Shown here: positions 1 through 11,623 of the stretch, piece by piece
How positions within the stretch are numbered: the first letter of the stretch is position 1
Layout: every line of letters starts with the position of its first letter
NCBI GenBank assembly: GCA_963576565.1
Contig: OY755038.1
Coordinates: 140,608,206-140,672,205 of the forward strand
Reading direction: 5' to 3'
Length of the DNA stretch: 64,000 nucleotides
Source: Aspidapion aeneum
Taxonomy: Eukaryota > Arthropoda > Insecta > Coleoptera > Brentidae
Notes under the pieces: generated by a model
Databases searched by the model: none
What the model saw: the letters and a program-made list of their open reading frames with translations, nothing else
What the model was told of the DNA's origin: nothing
Program-made: the position numbers and the translations under genes

Positions 1-2010
1 TTTTATAACGGTCTTATAGTTGGACCTTGGAATTGTTTTCATATTTGTTTTTCTGAAAGTGCACACAAGATAAGTCTTTACGGGGTTGAGTGCAAAGTTT
101 GAAACTTAGGTTCACATTATTATAGTGATACAGTAAATAAGTGCTAACGTTACTTATTCCCTAAAGTAATAATTTTAAACAAATATACTAACATAGTTTG
201 TTTTTTTTGGAACATAACTATTTTTTTACTTTTCCTACTGATTGGTTTTTTTTGCAATGACGATTTTTTGTACTTTATGATTCTTAAGTAAATTTAATTT
301 TCAATATTTTTTTTTTCGTATAGTAAATTAATTTTTCTAGCTCATTCACTTTTCACATTTTTGAGCGAGGAAAGGGAATCTACAACAGTTTTTTAAAGGA
401 AAAGAACAAAAACTGTTGCATGACATAACTCTATTAAGATTTTTCTAGTGCTAATTTTATTTTAATTCTTTTAAAATCGTTAATAGGAGCTGCAACCCCA
501 CTTAAACATTTTTAATTTTTTTTTGAAAATATTTTTTAAATATTTTTTTTAAATATTTTTTTTTGAAGGAAGAAAACTTGATTTTCTTGTTGCAAAATTT
601 TTTTTTGGTGCATAGTAGTACCTTGCCCTACAATGATTTTACCAGTTTATTTAAATATTTTTTTTCTGAATTAAAATATAATTTCATTTCGAACCCTCGC
701 GTTTTAACAACCTATCATCATTTGGTGGGTGTGCTTTCGGGCTGTTCGGTCGTCGTTGGAAATTTCCAACGACGACGGCCGAACATCCCGAAAGCACACC
801 CACCATTGGACGATGGCCGCGAAAGCCTTTCACAATTTGTATCATCATTTGTTTTAATTTTTTTCTCCCTACTCCAAACCACCTTTTAGGGTAGAGTAAT
901 ATTTTGAAAATTTTAACGAGCCACTAATGAATTTTTTTTTTGGATTATTGGGCTACTGTGGTCGACACCAAAAATGTTTTAATTTTTTTTGGACACCTTC
1001 CGGTACGATACTAGGGTCTTTTTGACCATGGTTGGCATCAACTTAGTTTAAATTTTGGGAATTTCATTTTAATGATTATTAGAGATTTGCAGTCCTACTA
1101 AGCCGTTATTTCGGAAAAAATTTTAATACCATCGGTAACCTTTAGTTTTTTTTTTTAATTTTTTAATTACACAACATCCTTACTAGTCTAATTCGACGCA
1201 ATTTTAGCGAGCGGATTTTTTTTAATTGAGCATATTTTACGATTTCTATAACATGAACATCTGTTCCGATGTTTATTGCATTCACTTATATATTAAGGGA
1301 TGATGTTGTCTTAAGCAATGCATGGTTCGTGTAACCTCAGGATAGGTAAGCAGGTTAAAGTGGGTTTTATCATTGTATACGGCGATTTGGATTTTTTTTT
1401 GAGGAGTTTATTAGTGGAGCCGTTCTGCAATAGCAGGAGTATACCCTAGCGTTAACTGTGTACAACAGCTTTGGGATTTTTGTTATAGGTAGTTTGTTTT
1501 ACGTTCCATTTAGGGATAAATTTACCTATTCGGTTGCTGAGGTAAACAAACATCACTTAACTTTAATTTTAATCCAGTTCAGCTAGGATAAGCGCAATTA
1601 TTTTTTTTTGGTTTTACTCACGCAGGAGTGGAACATAAGACCTAAACACTGCCAAAGCTATTGTCTCTCTTTTATTTTTTTTTAAACTTGTTATAGCTAC
1701 TTGTTAATTCTAATTTAGGATTTAAGTAGTTATTTCTCTCTGCAAGGTTGTGCAAATAATTAATATAAACTATGATTACATTTTTAAATGCAAATAAATT
1801 TTATTTTCTTACTGCTCCGGTGTTCTTCGATTTTGTTCGCGTCTGCCCGTATTTAAGTTTTATATTTTCTACAGTTGTGAGAAAATTTATAGTGATTTTC
1901 ACTAGTGAATTTAAAGTGAACTTTGTGTTTGTTATTACGTGGTTTAGTTTTTATAATTGGGAGGTATAATTAAGAGTTTTAAAGTTTAAAGTTTTAATAT
2001 AAAAGGCACC
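1..2010 (+). other. Upstream or leader region of Gypsy element A, no gene
   Basis: AT-rich DNA with many homopolymer T runs lies directly upstream of the element A gag start. I looked for the end of the 5' LTR (the 3' LTR copy ends GGCCGCA) and for a primer-binding site here and found neither. Either the leader is longer than 2 kb or the 5' LTR has been lost or lies outside the window. A good splice-acceptor-like sequence (pyrimidine-rich, ending CTACAG at 1874) lies 136 bases before gag. Small open frames here show no recognisable protein features. A long palindrome at 723-805 is listed separately. Confidence 0.5.
723..805. repeat. Near-perfect 83-bp palindrome
   Basis: Two arms of about 40 bases meet at a central GGAAATTTCC with essentially no loop. 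The left arm begins TGGTGGGTGTGCTTTCGGG and the right arm ends CCCGAAAGCACACCCACCA. A short indel and a few mismatches lie mid-arm near GTTCGG. It is far more GC-rich than the surrounding DNA. It may be a foldback/MITE core or a transcribed hairpin; nothing around it shows a function. Confidence 0.85.
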
Positions 2011-3777
2011 ATGGCTATTTCTTTGAGTCGGTTGTCGGACATAAGGTACTTAGTCAAGGACGAGTTAATCTACGAATTAACATGGAGAGGCATAGCCATT
2101 GGATCGGTGGAAGAAATGAAGCAACTGCTCATGCTGATTAAGCAAAGAGAAAAGACTGATGGAAGTATGAGATACCCTCCGTATCTCTTTACGTTTGGCC
2201 AGGATGCTTTAAGCTGCATGAAGAAGCTTGATAGTCTGGTACCGCTGGTAGAGAAGTTCTCTGGTACGAGTAAAGGGGGAGAGTTCGGTTCCAGGATTAA
2301 CAACATGAATCCGTCCAACTTTGAAGAAAGTCAAACGAAAGGCGTACTGGTTGCGGAAACCTTGAGTTTGATTGGGAGGTTGCAGAGCCAAGCAACAGAT
2401 TTATTGAGAGTTGGCGTTGCCTCAGATGATGATGAAGCATCTGAAACCCATTCAACGAGTCGAGGCTCAGACCACTCAACAAATGCTGGCAACACGCCTA
2501 ACCAGTCTCATTTCCCGCAACCACCGCACTCGAGCACACAAAGAATAGCTCAACAGCCTACGAACCAACCGTCGGTCATTGCTCCAGTGCAAATGCAAGT
2601 GCTAACAAACCCAACTCAAGCACCAATACAGGCACCACCCCCAATGCTAATTCAGAATGACGGTACAGCAGCTTTTCATTATCAACAACCGTCTACCGTT
2701 CCTTTGAGTCTAGATGCCCTCCAAAGTAGCATTGCACCGATTGCTCAGTCACGACCATTTTCATGTTCGTCGCCAGTACCAATGTCAAGTGATCCTGGTA
2801 CCTCATATCACGTTGCACCTGTACCTCCGCATAAATGGAACTTAAAGTTTACAGGCGAGAGGGGTACAATCTCCGTCACCGCATTTTTCGAGAGAGTGGG
2901 CGAGTTAAGTCAGGCGAGAGGAGTTAGTAAAAAGGTTCTACTGAACTCAGGCATTGATCTTTTTAAAAAGTCAGCCTATACTTTTTATAAAGATGTTCGA
3001 AGAGAAGTCCATACATGGGAACAGCTGGAACAGAGGTTCATGGCAGAATATCTTCCTTCTTCATATGGCGAGAAGCTATTGAAGGAAATCCAAAAACGGA
3101 AACAAGGCCCTGGAGAGTCTATAGGGACCTACATTGCTGTCATGAACACGTATTTCCAGAGACTTGGCTGTCCTGTTTCTGAAGAGGCGAAATTAGCTAT
3201 CGTCTTCAGAAATATAGCGGACATCTATAAGAATGGGTTAATTGCTACTGAGGTCAATAGCCTATCACATCTAAAAAATTTGTGTCATAGAATAGACCAG
3301 AGATATGGTTTAGAGGAGGAGAATTTTACTCCTAGAAGAAACCAATCTATTGAACCTGACTTGGCCTACGTTGACGTAGAGAGCGATATTGACGATTTTC
3401 CAATAGGGGTTGATGCAATTCAAATATCAAGTACCGGGACATCGTACCAACAGAATTTAAATCATCCTGCTAATAGATTCGACAGAAATAGGCAGCAGCC
3501 AGCAAGCAGTTTATCTGCTAGAGCTGATAGAGAGAGACAATAACCACCTAGTGGTCAGTCTAGCGTAAGTGACAGGGATGTACAACCACCACAGGGTGTT
3601 GGATCTGGTAGGGCGAATAGGGACGTTGTTTCTTATAGATGCAACCAAACAGGGCACATGGCGATCGGGTGCGCATTACCTAGAGGTAAGCAGTGTTATT
3701 CGTGTGGACAAGCAGGCGTAACAGTAAGAGAATGTCGAAATTGTAATCGTCAGGGAAACGGACCCAGGCGCTCGTAG
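2011..3777 (+). pseudogene. Gag of Gypsy element A, with one in-frame stop
   Basis: Gag forms the retrotransposon particle and binds its RNA. The ATG at 2011 sits in a good animal start context (CACCATGG). The frame runs 510 codons to a TAA at 3541-3543, then continues in the same frame to a TAG at 3775-3777, so one nonsense change (CAA to TAA is the simplest) splits the gene. Residues about 150-260 are rich in Gln, Pro, Ser and Thr and look disordered. Residues about 280-430 (from KWNLKFTGERG) look like the retrotransposon gag core. After the stop come two zinc-binding segments from about residue 544. The first knuckle (CNQTGHMAIGC) has lost its first Cys. The second is CX2CX9CX2C (CYSCGQAGVTVRECRNC) rather than the usual CX2CX4HX4C. 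Confidence 0.85.
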
Positions 3778-5194
3778 GCGGTCGACCTTCGAGTCAGCCT
3801 GAACAAGCATCGACCGATAGGCTAACGTACGTCTTAGTTTATGTGATAAGTCATGCTCGTAAAGATGAGAGACCTTATTTAGAAGTGGATGTGCTCGGAA
3901 ATAAGTTACTAGGTTTGTTGGATTCCGGGGCTTCACGTACCTTTTTAGGGTTGGTCAATCATCGAGATGTTTGGTTTTTCACTTGATACCACGAAGAAGA
4001 CGAGTTGTATTATGGCAAATGGTCAAAGCACGAGTAGTATTGGGACAGTGCAGCTTCCTATGCGAGTTCAAGATAAATATAGGTTAATAGAGGTCGTCGT
4101 CGTTCCTGAGTTGCCGCACACTTTGATTTTGAGATTAGATTTTTGGATTTCGATGGGTATAGTACCGAACTTAAGTACTAATGAGTGGCATTTTGCCGAT
4201 AATAAAAATGTGATTTGTTCGTTAGAAACATCAGACCAACAAACAACTCTTACGCCTTATGAATCAGAACGACTAGAGGAATTGGTCATTAAATATAAGA
4301 CTATTATGGGTGACTCACTGGGATGTACAGACAGAGTAGAGCATAAGATTACAACAGATGCAGCACCGATAAGACAACGTTCATATAAGGTCTCACCGGT
4401 CATTCAAAAACTTGTTGACGACGAAATCGATGAAATGCTGAAACTAGATGTAATAGAACGGAGTAGTAGTTCATGGGCTTCACCATTGGTAATGATACAA
4501 AAGAAAAACACAAAGGAATATCGTTTCTGTGTAGACTACCGCAAATTGAACTCAGTGACGGCGCGTGATAGTTATCCTTTACCACTCGTATCCGAGACTC
4601 TTGACAAGTTGAAAGATGCTAAATACTTGTCAACTTTAGATATCAAAAGCGCTTATTGGCAAGTACCAATGGAAGAATCATCGAAGCCACTAACAGCATT
4701 CATCTGTCGACGAGGTCTCTTCCAATTTAAGCGTTTACCTTTTGGTCTTCATAATGCACCTGCAACTTGGCAGAGACTCATAGATAGCATCATAGGAAAC
4801 GATTTAGACCCCTCGATGACCTCGTAATTGTCACACAGAGCTTTTCTGAACATCTTAGAATTCTTGAGGAAGTCCTACGAAGATTGCAGAATGCAAAGAT
4901 AACGGTAAGTTGGGAGAAATGCCAACTGTGTAGGCCAGAAATGACTTATTTAGGATTCGTAGTGGACCGTTGAGGCATCCGAGTTGACCCTAATAAAATT
5001 AAAGCCATGTTAGAGCTCCAGAGGCCAAGAACTGTCAGAGAGGTCCGTAGAGTTGTAGGTACAATTTCCTGGTATAGACGTTTCATAGAGAATTTTTTAG
5101 CGATAATAGCTCTAATTACAGCTCTAAGAAAAATCAAAAGTTCGATTGGACTCCAGACTGCGAAAAAGCATTTATTAAGATTAAGGAACTTTTA
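3778..5194 (+). pseudogene. Protease and reverse transcriptase of element A, frameshifted
   Basis: The aspartic protease active site reads LLDSGASRTFLG near 3913-3948, in a frame closing soon after; a frameshift near 3965 leads into a 286-codon open stretch (3967-4827). That stretch holds the rest of the protease region (LPHTLILRLDFW) and the RT fingers and palm: FCVDYRKLN near 4530, LSTLDIKSAYWQVP near 4630, and FKRLPFGLHNAPATWQRL near 4730. The frame breaks at the catalytic YxDD box. The next frame resumes at LDDLVIVTQSF near 4818, so the Tyr and a few residues are lost to a small deletion. A further in-frame TGA lies near 4971. This RT should be inactive. Confidence 0.85.
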
Positions 5195-5581
5195 GTGACT
5201 GCACCGATTCTTACATGTCCAGATTATACCAAAGAATTTGTTATTCAAACAGACGCATCAGGATATGGAATAGGAGCATGTTTAACGCAACCTTATCCTG
5301 AGGGAGACAAAGTCATATGCTATTTGAGTCGATCTTTGACTAAGCAAGAACGTGTTTACACGACCACCGAGCGAGAATGTTTGGCATTGGTTTGGGCGAT
5401 AGAGAAGCTCCGGCCTTATATTGAGGGGATCTCATTTAAGGTCATAACAGATCATTTTAGCTTAAAATGGCTTCATAGCTTAAAATAGCCCAGTGCAAGA
5501 CTTGCTCGTTAGTCTGTAAAACTGCAGCAATATGATTTTGAAGTAATCCATCGGAAAGGGAAAGATTTAGTTGTCCCGGAC
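5195..5581 (+). pseudogene. RNase H domain of element A
   Basis: RNase H removes the RNA strand during reverse transcription. The frame opens with the connection segment (APILTCPDYTKEFVIQ), then TDASGYGIGACL near 5250, TERECLALVWAIEKL near 5370 and VITDHFSLKWL near 5445. These carry the usual acidic residues (Asp, Glu, Asp). A TAG at 5486-5488 truncates it. The same frame continues after the stop with tether sequence (QQYDFEVIHRKGKDLVVPD) that runs into the integrase, with one more stop near 5512. Confidence 0.85.
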
Positions 5582-6787
5582 ATGTTGTCTCGCGCAGTAC
5601 CTTTGATTGATACAATTTCGCAGCCCAGAGACGTTTCAACAGCAATTAAAGATCGACGGTACCAAAAGATGGTAAAGAGGGTCGTAGAATCACCGTTAAA
5701 ATTTATGAATTGGAGATACACTGATAATAAGTTGTATAAATATGTCAAACAAGAATACCCTCAACTTTCACCATCTAACGAATATTGGAAAGAGGTAGTC
5801 CCCAAAGATCATAGGCGTAGAATTATTGGAGAAGCTCACGATCCTCCTACCGCAGGACATATGGGTGTGTATAAAACCTTCCACAGACTGGCACAGAAGA
5901 ACTTTTGTAAGGAAATGTTTTGTCTGTGCAGCTCGTAAAGGTGATACACAAGGTGTATCTGATCAGATGATATCTCACCCAAAACCAACTCGTCCTTGGG
6001 AAATTATTTCGACGGATTTATGTGGACCTCTACCTCGTTCGACAAAGTAAGTTTTTCTTAGTTTTTTCAATGCGAACAGCCCCTACTCAAGCTGTTGTCA
6101 AGCATCTTGAGCAAGTATTTATGGTCTTCGGAGTACCCCGTTTGATACTTTGTGATAATGGCCCTCTACAAAAGTAACGAGTTTAAGCGTTTTGCTGAGA
6201 GTTATCAGGTTAAAATTCAGTATAATCCGTATTATCACCCCAGAGCGAATCCAACAGAAAGGACGAATCGCACGTTAAAAAACATGTTATGTTGTTATGT
6301 GAAAGACAACCACAGGAAGTGGGACGAACAAATACATAAACTTGCCTGCGCGATTCGTACTGCAACTCATGAGACAACCAGGATGTCTCCTTCCTTTGTT
6401 AATTTTGGTAGGAATATGTGTCTGTCAGGAAAAGATTTCTCCAACCCAGTTTTGTTATCTGAAGAGAATGGTGTACAATCTGCAGCTGAAAGTAAGAACG
6501 AAGGTTTCCGGAAGCTCTATGCGGATGTTAAGAGTAGGTTAGAGGTGGCAGGAGAGAAAAACGTAGTTCAGTATAATTTGCGTACAAGGGTACCCAACTT
6601 TGTTGTGGGTCAGCGTGTTTGGAAGAAGAATTATGTGTTGTCAGATGCTGCGAAGTTTTTCTCGAAGAAGTTAGCACCGAAATTCGTTGGTCCTTATGTG
6701 ATTAGGAATAATACTCCATGGATATTTGTACTACCAGGGAGCTGGCATGCCAAAGACCTTAAGTCGGCAGCGGACCCCTCCGATTAA
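5582..6787 (+). pseudogene. Integrase of element A, with internal deletion and frameshifts
   Basis: The HHCC zinc domain is split across two frames: the histidine half (HDPPTAGHMGVYKTFHRL) at about 5838-5895 and the cysteine half (CFVCAARKGD) at about 5913-5945. The catalytic core has D in STDLCGPLP near 6015, D in LCDNG near 6155, and E in PTERTNRTLK near 6258. The stretch between the first and second Asp is much shorter than in the family (about 45 codons remain), so an internal deletion is likely near 6048-6070. The 211-codon frame ending at 6787 holds the C-terminal part (SPSFVNFGR, a conserved target-binding region, and a chromo-like tail ending WHAKDLK). Not functional as it stands. Confidence 0.85.
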
Positions 6788-6811
6788 CCTTTTTAGGTTA
6801 ATAGTCTTGAA

Positions 6812-6827
6812 GTTGGGGGGGGGATTA
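6812..6827 (+). promoter_or_regulatory. Polypurine tract of element A
   Basis: A run of about ten G residues preceded by GAAGTT lies between the pol stop (6787) and the LTR start TGTAAC (6828). It is the expected primer site for plus-strand DNA synthesis. ATTA separates the G run from the LTR. Confidence 0.7.
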
Positions 6828-9800
6828 TGTAACATGTCATTTTTACATTTAAGGCAAACGTTACATATTTGTTTATTTAGGTAAATAATCAAGGCTCTTC
6901 GACTCGTCTTTCTGTACATAAATTAAGGGTATTTTATATAGCTAGGTTTGGAGGTTATATAGTGTCCAGAAAGTTACCTGAAAGTTAAAGGAGGCATTCC
7001 ATCGAATTACTGTGGACACTGCGCACATCATATTATTTGGGCATTCTAATCGGAATTTGAGATCACAGGTCTCGGGGAAAAATCACATAAAGACTTTCGA
7101 TTGTTTTGTTTATCTGTAAAATTTCGTAATTTTCTTTGACGTTCATGAAGATAAACAGCTGTTCTGCTGGGGCATGTTAGGCGTTGCCGCATTACAAATG
7201 GTTTCAGTAACAGGAAGAAAACATTTAGATGAACATTTCATTCGCTTATGTTTATTTTCGAGGATATTGGCACAATCCGAACCTCATATCCTTCACGGAT
7301 TAGCTAGTTTTTATAGCACGAAAACATATTTAGGTCCACGGTTTGACCATGAACAACCGAGGCTCCGCCCCTTTTGATATCTTTATTAATTTGATAAGGA
7401 AAAGATAAAATAAATACGAGTTATGCACTTTTGTAAATGGGAGATAAACGAGGGATAAAAACCAAGACTAAAAGAATAAACGAAATCGTATTTTTATATT
7501 ATATAAATCAATATATAATCATAGTTGAATTAAGTTGATATCTAGCTCAGTTAGTCGGATTGAAGGGTTGTGTAGGGCTAGCTAGTTGTGAGCAAACTTA
7601 ACATCTGAACACTCTTGTGCCGAGTTTAAGCAGTTGTTCGATGTGTATTTTTAGGTTCAAGTTCAGAAACAACTTTATTATTAATGTAAAAATGTTTTAC
7701 AAAGGTGGCGTCAAACTATATGAATCTTAGAGAAAACATATATAAAGAGCAAAGGAAACTTTTGACTAAAACTGTAACTAAAATACAACTAAATTCTACA
7801 CTTAGTATAGCTTTACTCATATGGGAATTGGTTGAGTGTTCGAATATTCCTGGGATTGCTGCATGCTCTGATCTCCAGTAATTGATTTTACAGTTGACGG
7901 TCTCAATGCTGAGCTTCTTATAGTCCTGCTGGTTATTTTCCTCCTACGTGCTATGTCGGCGGGGGTCCGGTAGGCAAATGTTCGGTCTATGTATGGAAGG
8001 TGTCTCGATGTCCTTGTTATAAAAATTTCAACCTTGGAAATAGATCCGACAACACCTCAATGTGCGTTTTACGTATTTTCGATATCCCCTTGGTCGATGC
8101 TGCCCCCTGTAGACCGGTACGGAAGTATTAATGTATTTCCTCATTGGTTAGTTTGAAAACCGCGGGTTTTTTCTCCAGACTCGCAAACCAGATTTAGTGA
8201 TTTTTCGGCGAGAGCGTTTTTTTATGGATGGGTTCGCATCCTTATTTGAATTTAACCGGGAAAATTTGGTTGGTACTGTGTACTGTCCCCACCAAATCTA
8301 GAAACGATTTCCGGCAACTTCATTTTTTTGTGTTCTTGACAAAGTGTCTTTTCTCTTTCCTAAAGAATTTTGGCTGGGCTGGTGGCCGTCTGTTGGTGTC
8401 GCCATTGCTTTTGTGGTTATTGGCACTTATTGGCACTGCAGTAGTTGCAGATTATACCAAAGACGGTATAACTGTGACCCGTCGTTGTTTAGGCGAATCT
8501 TAGTGACGCTCACATCCTCTGAGAGGGATTTAAGGCAGCCTACGCCATTCCTACGTGAAAGAAGCGTGGTAAGTTCGATTTTTATTATTTTTTTTTGAAT
8601 TCTTCAAGACAATATTTTCCTCCCAAATTGTAATTAGTGTTCGTGTGAAGAGTGATTTTTCTGCAAAAGACGTGTTTTGGAGTATTTTAATATTTTTTTT
8701 AAACCACGTTTTGGATAAAAACTATATATTGTTTTCTCCTTTGGTTACAGCCCGTCCATTCCATCGACGGGACAGTTTTGCTGGTGGAACGAGGTTCGAG
8801 CCAGTTGTAACCCTGGAAAAGGTATGTTAGGGTTATTTTAGTTCATCTGTTGAAATCTGCTTTATTTTATTGAGTCGATATGGGGTTCGTGATTTAAGAT
8901 TCTCGGTGTAGGGGAACCTCGTGCAAAACCGACGAAGGAAACTGAAATATTTCATTTTCCACAGGGTTTTTACGCTCGGGCAAGGATCCCACAACCTTTT
9001 GACCACCATGTGCTGCCCTAGCACCATGTGCTAAGCAAGCACGAGGGGAGGCGCGGACAGAACAGGACGGGACCCGAAGTAGCGGAGAACAACACCAGGT
9101 TTACAAAATAAAACAGACTGTATAATCACATAAAATAATCAAGGACCAAGGTAGGAGCAAACAACATTTGATATACTCTTTCATATAACTTTTTAAATAT
9201 AATTTTAGCACTTCTTGTGAACGCAAGATAAGGTATGACGTCATAACCACGATTTTGCGGCATAACTTTCATTTAAATTGTACTGTACCTTTGAAAGAGT
9301 TTGTTTCAACTTGGTTTCATCTTTATTTTTTTCCATGATAATTTTCCTTTTTTTTCACCCCATATTTGAAATACATAAGATGAACTAAATTTTTGTATTA
9401 TTTGTACATCCCAATGACCAACATTGCAGAGACAAAAGAGAGATGAGATTATATATTTTTTAGCGGTTTCCTTACATTGTTTTACTTTATGGGGTAAATC
9501 TCGGACTGGGTTGCTGTCTGTCTCATTCTACCCAACGTAGAATGATGACAGCAGATATTTGGTTCAGCTCTCCCCTATGATCTTGGAAATGTTTTTTTTT
9601 TACATTTATATAATGGAGTCTCACACTACTGACTCAAATGTAGGTACACTGTGACCTGTTTGAAATGTGCATCTACCTATAAAGAACTTTCTATTTGTGT
9701 CATTTTGATTCATTTAGGAATCTTTTAGAATTCTATTTTGTTTACTAGTCAATTTTTTTTGGGTTTTTTTAATTACACAAATACTCTGGAAGCCTCGGAA

Positions 9801-10141
9801 GTAGGTAGAGTTTCATTGTTTGGCTACAACGTTTGGGTGGAAATGTATTTTAACTAAGATCTTCTTTGTAAAACATTGATATTAAAACACTGTGGCGCTT
9901 AAAATTTTCTTATTTCTGAACCCCCCCTTCTCCACTGTATAAAAGTTACTGGGCATATCAATGTTTTACCTAGCTGGAAAATACACTTCTGCTTCCAGAT
10001 ATTTGTTTAATTACTCAGTAATTTGATTTTAGTGTCTCACAAATTGGCACAGCGTTATTGTTCTATTTACAGTGTCACAAAATGGCGGCAACGTCTTTTA
10101 GTTTGCCACAAATGTCACCCAACGCATTTTAATTGGCCGCA
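6828..10141 (+). repeat. 3' LTR of element A, unusually long (3.3 kb)
   Basis: Begins TGTAACATGTC and ends GGCCGCA (TG...CA). The boundaries are fixed by an independent copy at 25085-28142, which matches from the first base to the last and is flanked by a GGTA duplication. The main length difference is about 100 bp at 7490-7587, present only here. Both copies keep intron-like boundaries at the same places: donor GTAAGT at 8569, acceptor TTACAG ending 8750, donor GTATGT at 8822, acceptor CCACAG ending 8964, and donor GTAGGA at 9151. AATAAA lies near 9106 in the third exon-like block. Small open frames inside are not conserved well enough to call as genes. Confidence 0.8.
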
Positions 10142-10760
10142 GCATCCTGAAAGCCTGGCGTCTCCCAACGAGCGGATAGTTCACAACTTGCATTCCATTT
10201 GCTATTGGTTGACATAGTCAGGCGGGATTTTTAAAATTAAAACTCTCCTGTCCTCGTTTTGGGAGGTTGAAATCGGTGTTAAACCAAACTGAAACAAAAC
10301 CTAACCGTGGTCAATTGATGGGAAACGTATCCTAACCGGGGCGTGTCTGGACAAGTTAGGATACGTTGTCGAATAATTTATCAGGGTTAGGTTAACACCG
10401 ATTTCGATAGGAAAACAGGATAGGGAAGCTAATTAAAAAAAAATAATATGTTTTTAAAAAACAATAAAAAAAACTCATCGGCATATGCATAGATTTAGTT
10501 AAATTCAATAGGTATGTACTGCACAAACCACTACACTTTTTAATCACTTACAACTATTATATATTCTTATTTTACGCCGAAAGCTGTAAACATAAAGTTT
10601 GTTAAATGCTTGACTGGTGGCACCATCTCTTAATATAATATAATAATAATCTTAAACGGCAACGTTCAACATCAAAAAGTCAGCTGACTATTTCGACCAA
10701 TAGCAAACGGAATGCAAATTGTGAACTAGCCGCTCATGTCTCCCAGGGGTAGCGACACCA
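10142..10760. repeat. Foldback element with about 60-bp terminal inverted repeats
   Basis: The left end at 10156-10220 (CTCCCAACGAGCGGATAG, then GTTCACAACTTGCATTCC) is matched in inverted form at 10682-10745. Inside, 10240-10430 forms a second inverted repeat built on AACACCGATTTC and AACGTATCCTAAC. It resembles the core at 12540-12710 and part of 51530-51640, so this is a family. The extreme left sequence GCATCCTGAAAGCCTGGCG recurs in reverse at 13695-13714. No transposase is present. Confidence 0.7.
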
Positions 10761-11569
10761 AACATAACCTCATTTACGAAAAACGCAAATCTGGCACTGT
10801 CAGGAGCGTAGCTTTTTTTATGTTTAAAAAAATTAAATGGTTTACAAATGTTACGTAAAGAACTGTCCGTCACATCCGGTATATAAATTTTACTGTCCAA
10901 ATAAACAAACCTAAAAAAACTAAGTTTTTTATGATTTCAAAGTTATTAGGACCCTGTGTTAGGATCCACACAGCGAAGGAAACCAAAAATATAGTTTGCA
11001 TGTTTTATATATATTCTAAAATATAGAAAACTATTATGTTGGGTTTTGTATCATTTAATAAATTTTTTATGCTCTCTACGGAATAAAGGTGTACGTTTAA
11101 TCCCTTTTTTCATTGGCTAAGGTGGTATTTCTTGTTCCCAGTGATTGAAAGTAATTTCTTTAAAACCATAAAAGCAAAATATAGGTTTTTGGATTATTTT
11201 ATTTTACCATAATACAAAAAACAAAAAGGAATCAAGATATATACACGATACCGATTATTTTGTTCCAGCTTGCCGTAAGCTTACAGTAATTTGCCGATGG
11301 CTTGGTTCGTTTTGATCGTTATTGTGTCCTTACGCATAGAATATTGCTTCCATATAAACGAAGTATTTAACTTTCTAGACTTCTCCAGGCTGTAAACCAG
11401 GAAACTGTGAAATTTTCGAAATTCTGTTTATTGCATCATTTCCATGCCCATCTCAAAGTAAGAATATGCTTTATAGTCCATCTTCGAGAAATGTAATTCG
11501 AACTTTTTCTCGACTAAACTTAATTAGTTTGTTATGAAATAAATAATATTTTTTCCACATTGTTTATTA
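10761..11569. other. AT-rich region with no recognised gene
   Basis: No open frame with recognisable protein features and no clear repeat boundary. It contains homopolymer runs only. Confidence 0.5.
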
Positions 11570-11623
11570 TAAGGTCACTCATCGTCAAGCAAGCTTTACC
11601 TTGCTTGACGATGAGTGACCTTA
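11570..11623. repeat. Perfect 24-bp hairpin with 6-nt loop
   Basis: TAAGGTCACTCATCGTCAAG continues to a 24-base arm at 11570-11593. Its exact reverse complement is at 11600-11623, with loop CTTTAC. No mismatches are seen. It could be a minimal foldback transposon relic, a recent inverted duplication or a small-RNA precursor; the sequence alone does not distinguish these. Confidence 0.9.

Larger units (their letters stand above)
2011..10141 (+). mobile_element. Gypsy-type LTR retrotransposon A (3' part, degenerate)
   Basis: A Ty3/Gypsy (Metaviridae)-type element in the order gag, protease, RT, RNase H, integrase, G-rich polypurine tract, 3' LTR. Having integrase after RNase H places it in Gypsy rather than Copia. 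Its 5' LTR is not in the window, so the element extends left of gag. The coding region carries in-frame stops and several frameshifts, so it cannot be autonomous. The LTR starts TGTAAC, ends GGCCGCA, and is followed by GCAT, which would be the 4-bp target duplication if a matching GCAT precedes the 5' LTR. A solo LTR of the same family lies at 25085-28142. The clade within Gypsy was not assigned. Confidence 0.85.

Noticed and set aside
563..889. 108-codon open frame across the 723-805 palindrome
   Set aside because: The frame starts in T/A homopolymers and its centre is the palindrome itself; no protein-like features.
1..2010. 5' LTR of element A
   Set aside because: I searched for the LTR end (GTCACAAAATGGCGGC, GGCC(A/G)CA) and start (TGTAAC followed by TTTAAGGCAA) and found neither here.
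8228..8830. Small open frames inside the element A LTR (also 7174-7377 and 26122-26537)
   Set aside because: They are not kept in frame between the two LTR copies; the GT/AG boundaries are the better-conserved signal.
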